Below are positions 45,926 to 54,903 of a stretch of DNA of 64,000 bases, piece after piece. The stretch's first letter is position 1, and each line of letters begins with the position of its first letter. The translations under genes were made by a program, and so were the position numbers. The DNA is taken from the NCBI RefSeq assembly GCF_049675895.1, contig NZ_CP183834.1:1612001-1676000 (forward strand), in the 5' to 3' direction. The DNA is from Ampullimonas aquatilis (GTDB lineage: Bacteria; Pseudomonadota; Gammaproteobacteria; Burkholderiales; Burkholderiaceae_D). The notes below the pieces were generated by a model. That model was not told the origin of the DNA and searched no databases. It saw nothing but the letters and a program-made list of their open reading frames with translations.

Positions 45926-48817
45926 TTAAACTTTCTCTTCCAGCCAGGCTGCAACAGATTGCAACGCGGCAGGCAAAGCAGCAGGATTGGTGCCACCAGC
46001 TTGTGCCATATCGGGACGGCCCCCCCCTTTACCACCAACCTGCTGGGCCACAAAATTAACCAAATCACCTGCTTTGATACGGCTGGTTGCATCGGCTGTA
46101 ACACCGGCAATCAGACTGACTTTGTCACCTTCAACTGCTGCCAGCACAATGGCGGCTGTTTTAAGTTTGTACTTGAGCTTATCCAGGGTTTCACGCAACA
46201 CCTTGCTGTCAGCACCATCGAGCTTGGCAGCCAACACCTGGATACCCTTGATATCCTGAGCTTGTGCGATGAGTTCGTCACCTTGTGATGCAGCCAGTTT
46301 CGATTTCAATCGATCCAATTCTTTCTCAAGACCACGGGTGGTTTCCTGGAGTTGTGTAATGCGTTGCGCCAGTTCTTCTGGTTGTGCCTTAAGTACTGCT
46401 GCAGCTTGATTGAGGTTGATATTCAATTTTTGAACATACGCCAGCGCATTGTTACCGGTAATGGCTTCCACACGACGCACACCGGCGGCCACACCACCTT
46501 CGGCCACAATCTTGAATAAGCCAATATCACCCGTGCGATTCACATGGACACCACCGCACAATTCACGGCTGGAACCAATATCCAAAACCCGAACTTCATC
46601 GCCGTATTTTTCACCAAACAGCATCATGGCACCCAGTTTCTGCGCATCATCAATCGGCATCACACGCGCATTGGTGGCCACATTGGCAAGCACTTCCGCA
46701 TTGACCTTTTGTTCAACCTGAAGAATTTCGGCTTCAGTCAAGGCAGCATTATGGGCAAAGTCAAAACGAGTCCGTTCGGCATTGACCAGCGAGCCTTTTT
46801 GCTGAACATGACTACCCAGCACTTCACGCAGGGCTTTGTGCATCAAGTGAGTCGCACTATGGTTGCGAACAATCTCGGCACGCCGCTCAGCATCAACCCT
46901 GGCCGCCAATTGGTCACCCACCTTGATGTCACCTTCGACAACCCGACCATGATGACCAAAAACGGTTGCCTGGATTTTCAGGGTATCCTCAATCAGCACA
47001 CGACTGGTGCCGTTGCGTAACTCCCCTGCATCACCGACCTGGCCACCCGATTCTGCATAAAACGGCGTGTGGTCAAGCACGACTACCACATCATCACCTG
47101 CCTTGGCAATGGGCACGGCTGCACCATCTATGTACAGGCCAGTAATGGTGGCCTCTTCTTGAGTCAAAGACTCATAGCCATGAAAGGTCGTCGCAGTACC
47201 TTGATAGTCCAACCCTTGCGCCATCTTGAACTTGCCTGCTGCGCGTGCCTGTTCACGTTGACGGTTCATGGCCGTTTCAAAACCCGCAGCATCAACGGTG
47301 ACATTCCGTTCACGGCAAACATCGGCCGTTAAATCAAGCGGAAAGCCATAGGTGTCATGCAGCTTGAAGGCTATATCTCCATCAAACTGAATATCATAAC
47401 TAAATATAGAAGTGTTGATTTCACCAAGACTGCTAGTCAGAGACCCTTGCAGGAAGAAATTTTCTTGAGCTGCAGCAGCACTAACTTCCTGATCAAGTAA
47501 TTCCTGATTATTCTGATAATCAAAAAAAGCCACATTTATACTAATCTGATCGGATTTAATAACCTTTGCTTTTACCCAATGGTTACCACTTCCTGTTTGA
47601 CTGTGATAACTAGAAATTTTCCAATTTTTCGCTTTGGCAAAACTTCTTAGTCCACGCATAACTGAACTTAATTCGCTCTCCAAGATTTCCATGCCATTGG
47701 CAATAGTCTGAAAGAAACGCTCTTCTTCCTGCTTGAGAACTTCGGTAATGCGTTGTTCATCGCGCGCAATTTCAGGATAGGCAACACCCATTTCCTTGAC
47801 CAGCGCGGCAACCAGTTTGTGAAAAAATGGTGTCCGGGCACCAAGCTTATAACCATGGCGAATGGCACGACGTGCAATCCGACGCAATACATAACCACGA
47901 CCTTCATTGCCTGGAATAATGCCATCGGCCACGGTAAAGGTGCAGGCCCGGATGTGGTCAGCAATCACTTTGAGAGACGGACTATTCAAGTCACAATTCT
48001 GCCCACCCGCGGCATCGACAGCCTGCTTGGCCGCAGCAAGCAAATTGACGAACAGATCAATCTCATAATTGGAATGGACGTGCTGCAATACCGCAGCAAT
48101 CCGCTCCAGCCCCATGCCGGTATCCACACTGGGCTTGGGTAGTTTATGCATCACCCCAGCTTCATCACGGTTGAACTGCATGAACACATTGTTCCAGATT
48201 TCAATATAGCGATCACCGTCTTCATCGGGGCTACCGGGTGGGCCGCCAGGAATGTCTGCACCATGATCATAAAAAATCTCGGTGCAGGGACCGCAAGGAC
48301 CCGTGTCACCCATCATCCAGAAATTGTCGGAGGCGTAACGGGCACCTTTGTTGTCGCCAATGCGGATGATTCGGTCGGCAGGCACACCAATGGTTTTGTG
48401 CCAGATATCGTAGGCCTCATCGTCTTCAGCATAGACAGTGACCCACAACTTGGCTTCTGGCAAGCCAAAAACCTTGGTCAATAATTCCCAGGCAAAGCTG
48501 ATGGCATCCTGCTTGAAATAATCGCCAAAACTGAAGTTGCCGAGCATTTCAAAAAAGGTATGGTGACGCGCGGTGTAGCCAACGTTGTCCAGATCGTTAT
48601 GCTTGCCGCCAGCGCGAATGCATTTTTGTGCAGTAGTGGCGCGGCTGTAGGGGCGCTTGTCAAAGCCCAGAAAAACATCCTTGAACTGGTTCATCCCCGC
48701 ATTGGTAAACAGCAGGGTCGGGTCATCGCCTGGCACCACCGGGCTGGAAGCCACAATCTGGTGTCCCTTGGACTCAAAGTACTGCAAAAACTTGGCGCGG
48801 ATTTCGGATACTTTCAT
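45926..48817 (-). CDS. alaS: Alanyl-tRNA synthetase with an unusual internal insertion
   Basis: AlaRS charges tRNA-Ala. Typical parts are present: class II core (FLQYFESKGHQIVASSPVVPGDDPTLLFTNAGM region), GRGYVLRRIARRAIRHG, the editing domain with HSATHLMHKALREVLG, and the zinc/HIS motif ELCGGVHVNRTGDIG, and the C-Ala domain with GGKGGGRPDMAQAGG. Total length is 963 residues where about 870-880 is usual. The excess is a single in-frame segment at about residues 384-477 (DNA 47387-47668) placed between TIANGMEILESEL and DIAFKLHDTYGFPLDLTADV; it is AT-richer than the rest. The gene leads alaS-lipoprotein-tusA. Confidence 0.96.
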   Translation of the reverse strand: MKVSEIRAKFLQYFESKGHQIVASSPVVPGDDPTLLFTNAGMNQFKDVFLGFDKRPYSRATTAQKCIRAGGKHNDLDNVGYTARHHTFFEMLGNFSFGDYFKQDAISFAWELLTKVFGLPEAKLWVTVYAEDDEAYDIWHKTIGVPADRIIRIGDNKGARYASDNFWMMGDTGPCGPCTEIFYDHGADIPGGPPGSPDEDGDRYIEIWNNVFMQFNRDEAGVMHKLPKPSVDTGMGLERIAAVLQHVHSNYEIDLFVNLLAAAKQAVDAAGGQNCDLNSPSLKVIADHIRACTFTVADGIIPGNEGRGYVLRRIARRAIRHGYKLGARTPFFHKLVAALVKEMGVAYPEIARDEQRITEVLKQEEERFFQTIANGMEILESELSSVMRGLRSFAKAKNWKISSYHSQTGSGNHWVKAKVIKSDQISINVAFFDYQNNQELLDQEVSAAAAQENFFLQGSLTSSLGEINTSIFSYDIQFDGDIAFKLHDTYGFPLDLTADVCRERNVTVDAAGFETAMNRQREQARAAGKFKMAQGLDYQGTATTFHGYESLTQEEATITGLYIDGAAVPIAKAGDDVVVVLDHTPFYAESGGQVGDAGELRNGTSRVLIEDTLKIQATVFGHHGRVVEGDIKVGDQLAARVDAERRAEIVRNHSATHLMHKALREVLGSHVQQKGSLVNAERTRFDFAHNAALTEAEILQVEQKVNAEVLANVATNARVMPIDDAQKLGAMMLFGEKYGDEVRVLDIGSSRELCGGVHVNRTGDIGLFKIVAEGGVAAGVRRVEAITGNNALAYVQKLNINLNQAAAVLKAQPEELAQRITQLQETTRGLEKELDRLKSKLAASQGDELIAQAQDIKGIQVLAAKLDGADSKVLRETLDKLKYKLKTAAIVLAAVEGDKVSLIAGVTADATSRIKAGDLVNFVAQQVGGKGGGRPDMAQAGGTNPAALPAALQSVAAWLEEKV

Positions 48818-49202
48818 GTTTTTCGTCTAATGTTGAGCGCGGTGAGCGTTGTCTTTAACCAGGTTGAAAATGCTTGTCCAGCGGCTTGCTCATTCAGCCT
48901 TAGCCGCGGCAGCCTTGGATTATACGGCTGGGCGACAGGCTCGTGGCAAAAATAGCGCAATGGCGCGAAACCGATTTAAATATATACTCCTATAATGTAT
49001 ATTTTAATATCTATATATTACGCACTTGATCAGCCAATTATTAATGATACTCCTTTAAATATCGCCTGGTTCAGGGTTTGCGAGACAAATCCATTCAGAA
49101 AAATCTCTACGATCAGCACCAGTCTTTAGGCTGGCGCAAGCATCGCGCAAGAATGCCGTCGCACAATCAATCCACAATCATATAAAAATTAGGAGACATG
49201 TC
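48818..49202. other. Divergent intergenic region, alaS / phosphoesterase
   Basis: 385 bases without a gene. The middle (about 48975-49060) is extremely AT-rich and holds the palindromic -10 element listed at 48982-49002. An AGGAG SD precedes the phosphoesterase start. Confidence 0.5.
48982..49002 (+). promoter_or_regulatory. Palindrome enclosing a perfect -10 element
   Basis: ATATAC and GTATAT form inverted arms around TCCTATAAT, which contains a perfect TATAAT at 48991-48996. It could be the promoter/operator of the phosphoesterase-kinase pair, leaving a leader of about 200 bases. By-eye call. Confidence 0.35.
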
Positions 49203-49946
49203 GTGCGAATAGCCCTTCTCACCGACATTCACGCCAATCGCGAGGCGCTCACAGCTTGTCTGGAGCATGCGAGTCGGCGCGAAGTCGATCGTTACGCCCT
49301 GCTGGGTGATTTTGTTGGTTATGGTGCTGACCCATCCTGGGTGGTGGATCAGATCATCAAGCTCAGAGCGCAAGGTGCCATTGCGGTGTTAGGCAATCAT
49401 GACACCGCCATCTTTGAAAGTCGGGGTGAGCAGATGAACGAGGATGCCCATCAGGCCGTCGAATGGACCCGTTCCCAGCTCAATCCAGGCCAGATTGATT
49501 TTTTGCGCAGCCTGCCCCTCTCCCATGAAGATGCTGGCGTGCTTTATGTCCATGCCAATGCGTGGGCGCCAGGGCAGTTTGCCTATATTGCCGGGGATAT
49601 GGATGCAGACCGCAGCATGCATGCGACCAGCGCCCGCATTACTTTTTGCGGGCATGTGCATGATCAGATGCTCTATCACCTGGGTCGTGCCCAACGGGTT
49701 GCCGCTTTTCAGCCCGTTGCGGGCAGTCCCATTCCCTTATCCAGCTCACGACGCTGGCTAGCCATTGCGGGTTCCTGTGGGCAACCGCGGGATGGCAATC
49801 CGGCGGCCTGTTACGCCATCTTTGACCAACGGACTTCCATTCTGACTTTTTACCGTGTACCGTACGATTACGATCAGGCCGCCCGCAAGATTCGCGATGT
49901 CGGTCTGCCGCAACGTCTGGCTTCACGATTAGAGGGAGGAATCTGA
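49203..49946 (+). CDS. Calcineurin-like metallophosphoesterase
   Basis: 247 residues. Metal-binding motifs of the family are in order: D-x-H in ALLTDIHANREAL, GDFVGYG (GD-x-x-x-x-G), GNHD in VLGNHDTAIFE, and the late GH-x-H in FCGHVHDQM. The size and YfcE/ApaH-like core fit a soluble phosphodiesterase or protein phosphatase. It is two bases upstream of the Ser/Thr kinase start, so the two are co-translated, and it may remove phosphates added by that kinase (inference). Confidence 0.88.
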   Translation: MRIALLTDIHANREALTACLEHASRREVDRYALLGDFVGYGADPSWVVDQIIKLRAQGAIAVLGNHDTAIFESRGEQMNEDAHQAVEWTRSQLNPGQIDFLRSLPLSHEDAGVLYVHANAWAPGQFAYIAGDMDADRSMHATSARITFCGHVHDQMLYHLGRAQRVAAFQPVAGSPIPLSSSRRWLAIAGSCGQPRDGNPAACYAIFDQRTSILTFYRVPYDYDQAARKIRDVGLPQRLASRLEGGI

Positions 49947-49947
49947 C

Positions 49948-51420
49948 ATGCTGGGCAAAGAACGGCTTCATAGTGGCATGATCATTGATGGCTTCAAGCT
50001 GGAAGAACGTTTGCATCAGGGTGGCATGGCGTCACTCTGGAAAGTCACTAGTCCCGATCTGGCCGAACCGGCCATCATGAAAACCCCCATGTTGCTTGAT
50101 GACAGTGATCCGACTGCCATTGTCAGTTTTGAAGTCGAGCAGATGATCATGCCGCTTCTGACGGGCATTCATGTACCCAAATTTATAGCCCAAGGCGGTT
50201 TTGAAGACCAGCCCTATATTGTCATGGAAATGATTGCGGGTGATTCACTGCGCGCCCGCTTTGACGAAGCACCACTGACTTCAGATGAAGTCGCCAGCAT
50301 CGGGGCCAAAATAGCCACCGCCTTGCATGATCTGCATCGTCAGCATGTGATCCATCTCGATCTCAAACACAGCAATGTCATGTTTCGCCACAAGCCCGAT
50401 GGCCAACTGGGCGAAGTCGTGCTGATTGACTTTGGTTTGGCACATCATGATCGCTTGCCTGATCTGCTGGCCGAACAATTTCGGCTACCCATGGGCACTG
50501 GTCCCTACATATCACCTGAACAAGTGCGTCAGATCCGCACCGATTCCCGTAGCGACCTCTTTGCCCTGGGTGTTTTGCTCTATCACCTGATTACCGGGAT
50601 ACGTCCATTTGGTTTTCCTACCACAGTGCGTGGTTTGCAGCGACGTCTCTATGCCAAACCCAAACCACCAGCCAGCATCAACCCAAGCTGCCCACCCTGG
50701 TTGCAGGAAGTTATCTTGCACTGTCTGGAAGTCAATCCGGACGAGCGCTATGCCAGTGCTGCGCAAGTCGCACTTGATCTGCAACATCCCGATGCCGTCG
50801 TCATCACCGATCGTGCCGATCGGCAAATCAATACTGGCGTCATTGGTAAGTTTCGGCGCTGGTTCCGGATGATGAATCACGAAGCCCCCACGCAAACCGT
50901 ATCGACCCAGCTGGCCAATGCGGCAATTGTGATGGCCGCGGTTGACTTGTCACAGGAATGGGAAGAGCTGGCTGACATGGTGCGCCATGTCGTGCAGCGC
51001 ATTTTGCGTGCCACACCGGGCGCGCGATTGGCCTGTGTCACTGTCTTGAAAACCAGTCGGATTGGTATGGATGATCATCGTGATGAAGATGGCCGTCATC
51101 TGCATGTCAAAAAACTGATTGAATTAAAGCATTGGGCCAGGCCACTCGAACTGCCGCCTGACCTGATTACCTATCATGTACTCAATGATCCCGATGCGGC
51201 CACGGCCATCCTGGATTATGCCCATACCAATCAGGCTGATCATATTGTCCTGGGAAGCCGTGGACCATCGGCTTTAAAGCGCTATTTGGGCAGTGTGTCG
51301 GCTGAAGTTGTCACCAAAGCCAATTGCACAGTCACTGTCGTCAAGGTCAACAGCTCAGGCATGGCTGACAATGCTGCGGCAGTTGACAATCTTGAAGATG
51401 ATGATTACGTCCCTTTTTAA
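49948..51420 (+). CDS. Ser/Thr protein kinase fused to a universal stress protein domain
   Basis: 490 residues with two domains and no membrane segment. Kinase domain at about 14-280: glycine loop LHQGGMASLWKV, Lys45, catalytic loop HLDLKHSN (His136, Asp138, Lys140, Asn143), DFG at 161-163, and SPE at 189-191. A UspA-like domain spans about 322-468, beginning AIVMAAVDLS and carrying an ATP-site-like GSRG ... GS pattern at 436-449. The kinase residues for catalysis are all present; the H-R-D Arg is Leu, suggesting that activation-loop phosphorylation is not required. It is tightly coupled to the phosphoesterase upstream. Confidence 0.9.
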   Translation: MLGKERLHSGMIIDGFKLEERLHQGGMASLWKVTSPDLAEPAIMKTPMLLDDSDPTAIVSFEVEQMIMPLLTGIHVPKFIAQGGFEDQPYIVMEMIAGDSLRARFDEAPLTSDEVASIGAKIATALHDLHRQHVIHLDLKHSNVMFRHKPDGQLGEVVLIDFGLAHHDRLPDLLAEQFRLPMGTGPYISPEQVRQIRTDSRSDLFALGVLLYHLITGIRPFGFPTTVRGLQRRLYAKPKPPASINPSCPPWLQEVILHCLEVNPDERYASAAQVALDLQHPDAVVITDRADRQINTGVIGKFRRWFRMMNHEAPTQTVSTQLANAAIVMAAVDLSQEWEELADMVRHVVQRILRATPGARLACVTVLKTSRIGMDDHRDEDGRHLHVKKLIELKHWARPLELPPDLITYHVLNDPDAATAILDYAHTNQADHIVLGSRGPSALKRYLGSVSAEVVTKANCTVTVVKVNSSGMADNAAAVDNLEDDDYVPF

Positions 51421-51921
51421 GTTACTTAACAATCTTGCTTAACCTGATGTGAGGTTACGCAGACTTATGGCACTTCACAGTGGCCATTGGCGATTCAAGT
51501 TACACAGTCAATCAGGTTTGATCAATATTTGGCAAGACCAAACGACACCATGAATGCTGATTGCAAGCATTTTATGATTTGACATCAAGCCAATAAAAAC
51601 GGATCGTCTTTTGTGTGCTGCCAAATAGCTGCCAGACAGAAGCGCAGCAAACCAATCTGTCATCACGGCAGTCACATAACCATGAAATAACACCTTACAC
51701 GCTGATGTTGCGTTGCAACCATCAGCTGGCCGTCCACGCTGGCTTTGACTGATACGGCCCTACCAAGAACAATCGTTCATTGATTGAATAAATGGAACTG
51801 AATTGACAACTTGATATCGTATCAAACAATACACACCATCCATTTAACTCTTGAGATTTTCAACATTGAATTTTATGATTGACTCATCAAAATAATGGCT
51901 TGAAAACCAAGGAGACCCGTA
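51421..51921. other. Intergenic, no supported gene
   Basis: About 500 bases between the kinase and the GGDEF/EAL gene. No ORF with family features, no clear terminator. A promoter-like TTGACA with an adjacent palindrome is listed separately at 51803-51831. Confidence 0.5.
51803..51831 (+). promoter_or_regulatory. Possible promoter/operator of the GGDEF-EAL gene
   Basis: A perfect TTGACA (51803-51808) is followed at once by the inverted repeat TTGATA-TCG-TATCAA (51811-51825), which would sit in the spacer of a promoter whose -10 (ACAATA) is weak. It lies about 95 bases before the start codon. By-eye call. Confidence 0.35.
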
Positions 51922-54861
51922 ATGCCAGACGATCCATGGACCTCGCTACAACCTTCAATAGTGCATTGCAATCATGCTGCCACAACAGATCCCTTTTATG
52001 CGCAACTACTGAGAAAGCTTGCTCAAATTTGCGCTACCCCAATCGCCTTGCTGATTACTTTTACCGATGACGTGCCAGAAATCCAGGCCAATTATGATTG
52101 GCCGCATACGCAATTACCTGTCTCTCGACCATTTATTGAAGAAGTACGATTGCACGAAGGCTTTATAGAAGTTGTTGATATCTCTGATCATGCGCGTGCT
52201 CAAGACTTGCCGCAAGCGCTCACCCCACCCCGTTATTTTGCTGGCCTACCCATTTGTGTGAATGATCAGACGATTGGCATTTTGTGTCTGCTTGATTATC
52301 GACCAAATAAACTCAATCTCAAACAGCAAAGCATCTTTGGCATTGCCGCTAATGAACTGCAACATTATCTGGCCGAACGTCAGGATATTGAGCACATCCG
52401 CGATGAAAGCAACACCGAACGGCTTGCTACCGACATCCCGGACAGTCGCCTCAAACGCTTCTATGAAAATTTCACTGATCCGCTGGCCTATTGGGATACC
52501 AAGATGGTCTGCGTTTATTACAACCGGCCGTTTGCGCAATGGTTTGATCTGCCCTACCCCTTCGAACGACGCTTGTCTCTGCTTGAAGTGGTCGGCAAAG
52601 ACCATTTTCATGATTACCTCAAAGTACTGGAGCTGGCACTCTCAGGGCATAGCACCAGTCTGGAAGACCGTCGTTCGGTAAATCCGGATGATTTCTCTAC
52701 GATGCTGGACCTGCAGCTTAGCGCCGATATCGATGAAGACAATACAGTGCTTGGTACCGTGATGTTTGGGCATCAAGCCGCTGATTATCGTAGTTTGAAT
52801 CACCATAAAACATTTCTTGCCGCTATCGTTGATAGCTCCAATGACGCCATCATCAGCAAAACACCCGAAGGTTTGATCCTGACCTGGAATCGCGCTGCTG
52901 AACGCATTTTTGGCTATACCGCCAAAGAAGTCATCGGTAAACCGGTGCTCCGGCTTTTTCCACCCGAGCGCATTCATGAAGAAGCCATGTTAATGCAACG
53001 CGTCTTGCGGGGTGAGCCGATAAGAAATATGGAAACACAGCGCCTGCGCAAGGATGGTCAGTTAATTGATTTATCCATTTCCGTCTCCCCCATTTATGAT
53101 GATCAGGGCAAGGTCATTGGCATTTCCAAAATCGCCCGTGACATCAGCCATAACAAACACATCGAACGGGCGCTGAATCATCAGCATGAAAGACTGCGCA
53201 TCACCATGAATGCGATTGGTGAGGGCGTCGTCACCACCGACCAGCATGGCGTGATTGACTACATCAATCCGGTCGCTGAAAACCTGCTTGGTCAGCGGCT
53301 TCATGAGGTCTTAGGACATCCAGTGGCAGAAGTCATGTATCTGATTAATGACGAGAGCCGAGCACCGGTCGTCAATCCTATCCTAGCTTGTCTGGCTGGT
53401 CGTGAAGTCAAACTGATGGATCGGCAAACCATCCTGATTAACCAGCTGGGTCACGAAATCTATGTCGAAGACTCGGCAGCGCCCATCATTGACAATCAGC
53501 ATGAGCTAATCGGTGCCGTCATGGTATTTCGCGATGTCACTGCGGATTATCAACAAAATAAGGAGATGAATTATCAAGCGACCCATGATGCACTGACCGG
53601 CCTCATCAATCGTCGAGAGTTTGAAGTCCGCCTGCAAAGTCTTCTATCACAAGTCAGCGATCAAGATGCCCGCCATACCCTGCTTTATATTGACCTGGAT
53701 CACTTCAAGTTGGTCAACGATACCTGTGGTCATGCAGTCGGTGACCAACTACTCAAACAAGTGGTCGGCTTGATGGCATCGTGCATGCGTGATGTAGACA
53801 CGTTGGCTCGTTTGGGCGGTGACGAGTTTGCCGTGTTGCTGGAGCATTGCGACTTTAATCAGGGTATGCGGGTCGCACAGCAAATCTGCGAACGGGTCGG
53901 TGATTTTCGCTTTGTTCACAATAATCAGCAATTTCGGGTTGGTACCAGCATTGGCCTGGTAGTGATTGATAAGCATTGGAGCGATTTGCAGGCTCTGGTG
54001 CAAGCGGCCGATGCCTCATGTTATGCGGCCAAAGAAGCAGGCCGTCATCGGGTTCACGTTTATCAGGAAAGTGAACAGCAGGCTGATCATCGGCGCGGTG
54101 ATGTCAATCTGATCAATGAACTTGAATACGCGCTCAATGAAGAACGCTTTACGCTTTACTGGCAGCAGATCATGCCAGTAAGGCAACAAAGCGGTATCCA
54201 TGGCGAGGTATTACTGCGTCTCAAAGGCCTGAATGATCATGAAACCCTGCAGCCAGCCAGTTTCTTACCGGCGGCAGAACGTTTTCATATGATCAGCCGG
54301 ATTGATCGTTGGGTGATTCGTCATGTACTGCAATGGATGCAACAACATCGTGCCGAGTTAAGTCATCTCACCACTTTGTCGGTGAATATATCCGGGCAGT
54401 CACTCGATGATCTGCATTTTCAAAAAGACTTGCTGGAGCTGGTTAGCCATAGCCAATGCGATCTCACGACACTATGTTTTGAAATTACCGAAACTGCAGC
54501 TATCACCAACCTGGCGCGCACCGGCACGTTTATCGACAATCTGCGCAAGCTTGGTGTGCGGTTTTCCCTGGATGATTTTGGCACCGGCATTTCCTCGTTT
54601 GGTTACTTGAAAAATTTGCAGGTTGATTTTCTCAAGATTGATGGCCTGTTTATTGAAAATCTGGCGGCCAGTCCGCTCGACCAAGCCACCGTGCGCTGCA
54701 TCAGCGAAATCGCCAAAATCTGTCATATCCAGACGATTGCCGAATATGTACAAAATGATGAAGTGCAAAACCTGTTGATTGGCTTTGGCATTGACTATGT
54801 ACAGGGTTTTTTGCGTCATCGACCAGCGCCATTGGATGAGTTGCTGACTACTCTTCATTGA
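51922..54861 (+). CDS. GAF/PAS sensor protein with GGDEF and EAL domains
   Basis: A 979-residue c-di-GMP enzyme without membrane helices. Order: a GAF-like domain (about 30-165, ending in GLPICVNDQTIGILCLLD), three PAS units (about 175-275, 290-410, 415-540, with WNRAAERIFGYTAKEVIG in the second), GGDEF (LARLGGDEFAVLLEH, intact) and EAL (LLRLKG preceded by EV, FEITETAA, LDDFGTGISSFGYLKNL, KIDG). Both catalytic cores look competent; the EAL signature itself is EVLLR. AAGGAG precedes the ATG. What the sensor domains bind is unknown. Confidence 0.92.
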   Translation: MPDDPWTSLQPSIVHCNHAATTDPFYAQLLRKLAQICATPIALLITFTDDVPEIQANYDWPHTQLPVSRPFIEEVRLHEGFIEVVDISDHARAQDLPQALTPPRYFAGLPICVNDQTIGILCLLDYRPNKLNLKQQSIFGIAANELQHYLAERQDIEHIRDESNTERLATDIPDSRLKRFYENFTDPLAYWDTKMVCVYYNRPFAQWFDLPYPFERRLSLLEVVGKDHFHDYLKVLELALSGHSTSLEDRRSVNPDDFSTMLDLQLSADIDEDNTVLGTVMFGHQAADYRSLNHHKTFLAAIVDSSNDAIISKTPEGLILTWNRAAERIFGYTAKEVIGKPVLRLFPPERIHEEAMLMQRVLRGEPIRNMETQRLRKDGQLIDLSISVSPIYDDQGKVIGISKIARDISHNKHIERALNHQHERLRITMNAIGEGVVTTDQHGVIDYINPVAENLLGQRLHEVLGHPVAEVMYLINDESRAPVVNPILACLAGREVKLMDRQTILINQLGHEIYVEDSAAPIIDNQHELIGAVMVFRDVTADYQQNKEMNYQATHDALTGLINRREFEVRLQSLLSQVSDQDARHTLLYIDLDHFKLVNDTCGHAVGDQLLKQVVGLMASCMRDVDTLARLGGDEFAVLLEHCDFNQGMRVAQQICERVGDFRFVHNNQQFRVGTSIGLVVIDKHWSDLQALVQAADASCYAAKEAGRHRVHVYQESEQQADHRRGDVNLINELEYALNEERFTLYWQQIMPVRQQSGIHGEVLLRLKGLNDHETLQPASFLPAAERFHMISRIDRWVIRHVLQWMQQHRAELSHLTTLSVNISGQSLDDLHFQKDLLELVSHSQCDLTTLCFEITETAAITNLARTGTFIDNLRKLGVRFSLDDFGTGISSFGYLKNLQVDFLKIDGLFIENLAASPLDQATVRCISEIAKICHIQTIAEYVQNDEVQNLLIGFGIDYVQGFLRHRPAPLDELLTTLH

Positions 54862-54903
54862 TTTTCTATACATCACGGCCAATGATGCCAACATGGATCA
54901 AGC

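Noticed and set aside
47387..47668. Possible intein in alaS
   Set aside because: The insert does not begin with Cys or Ser/Thr, lacks an HN at the end, has no block B His, and is too short for an intein.
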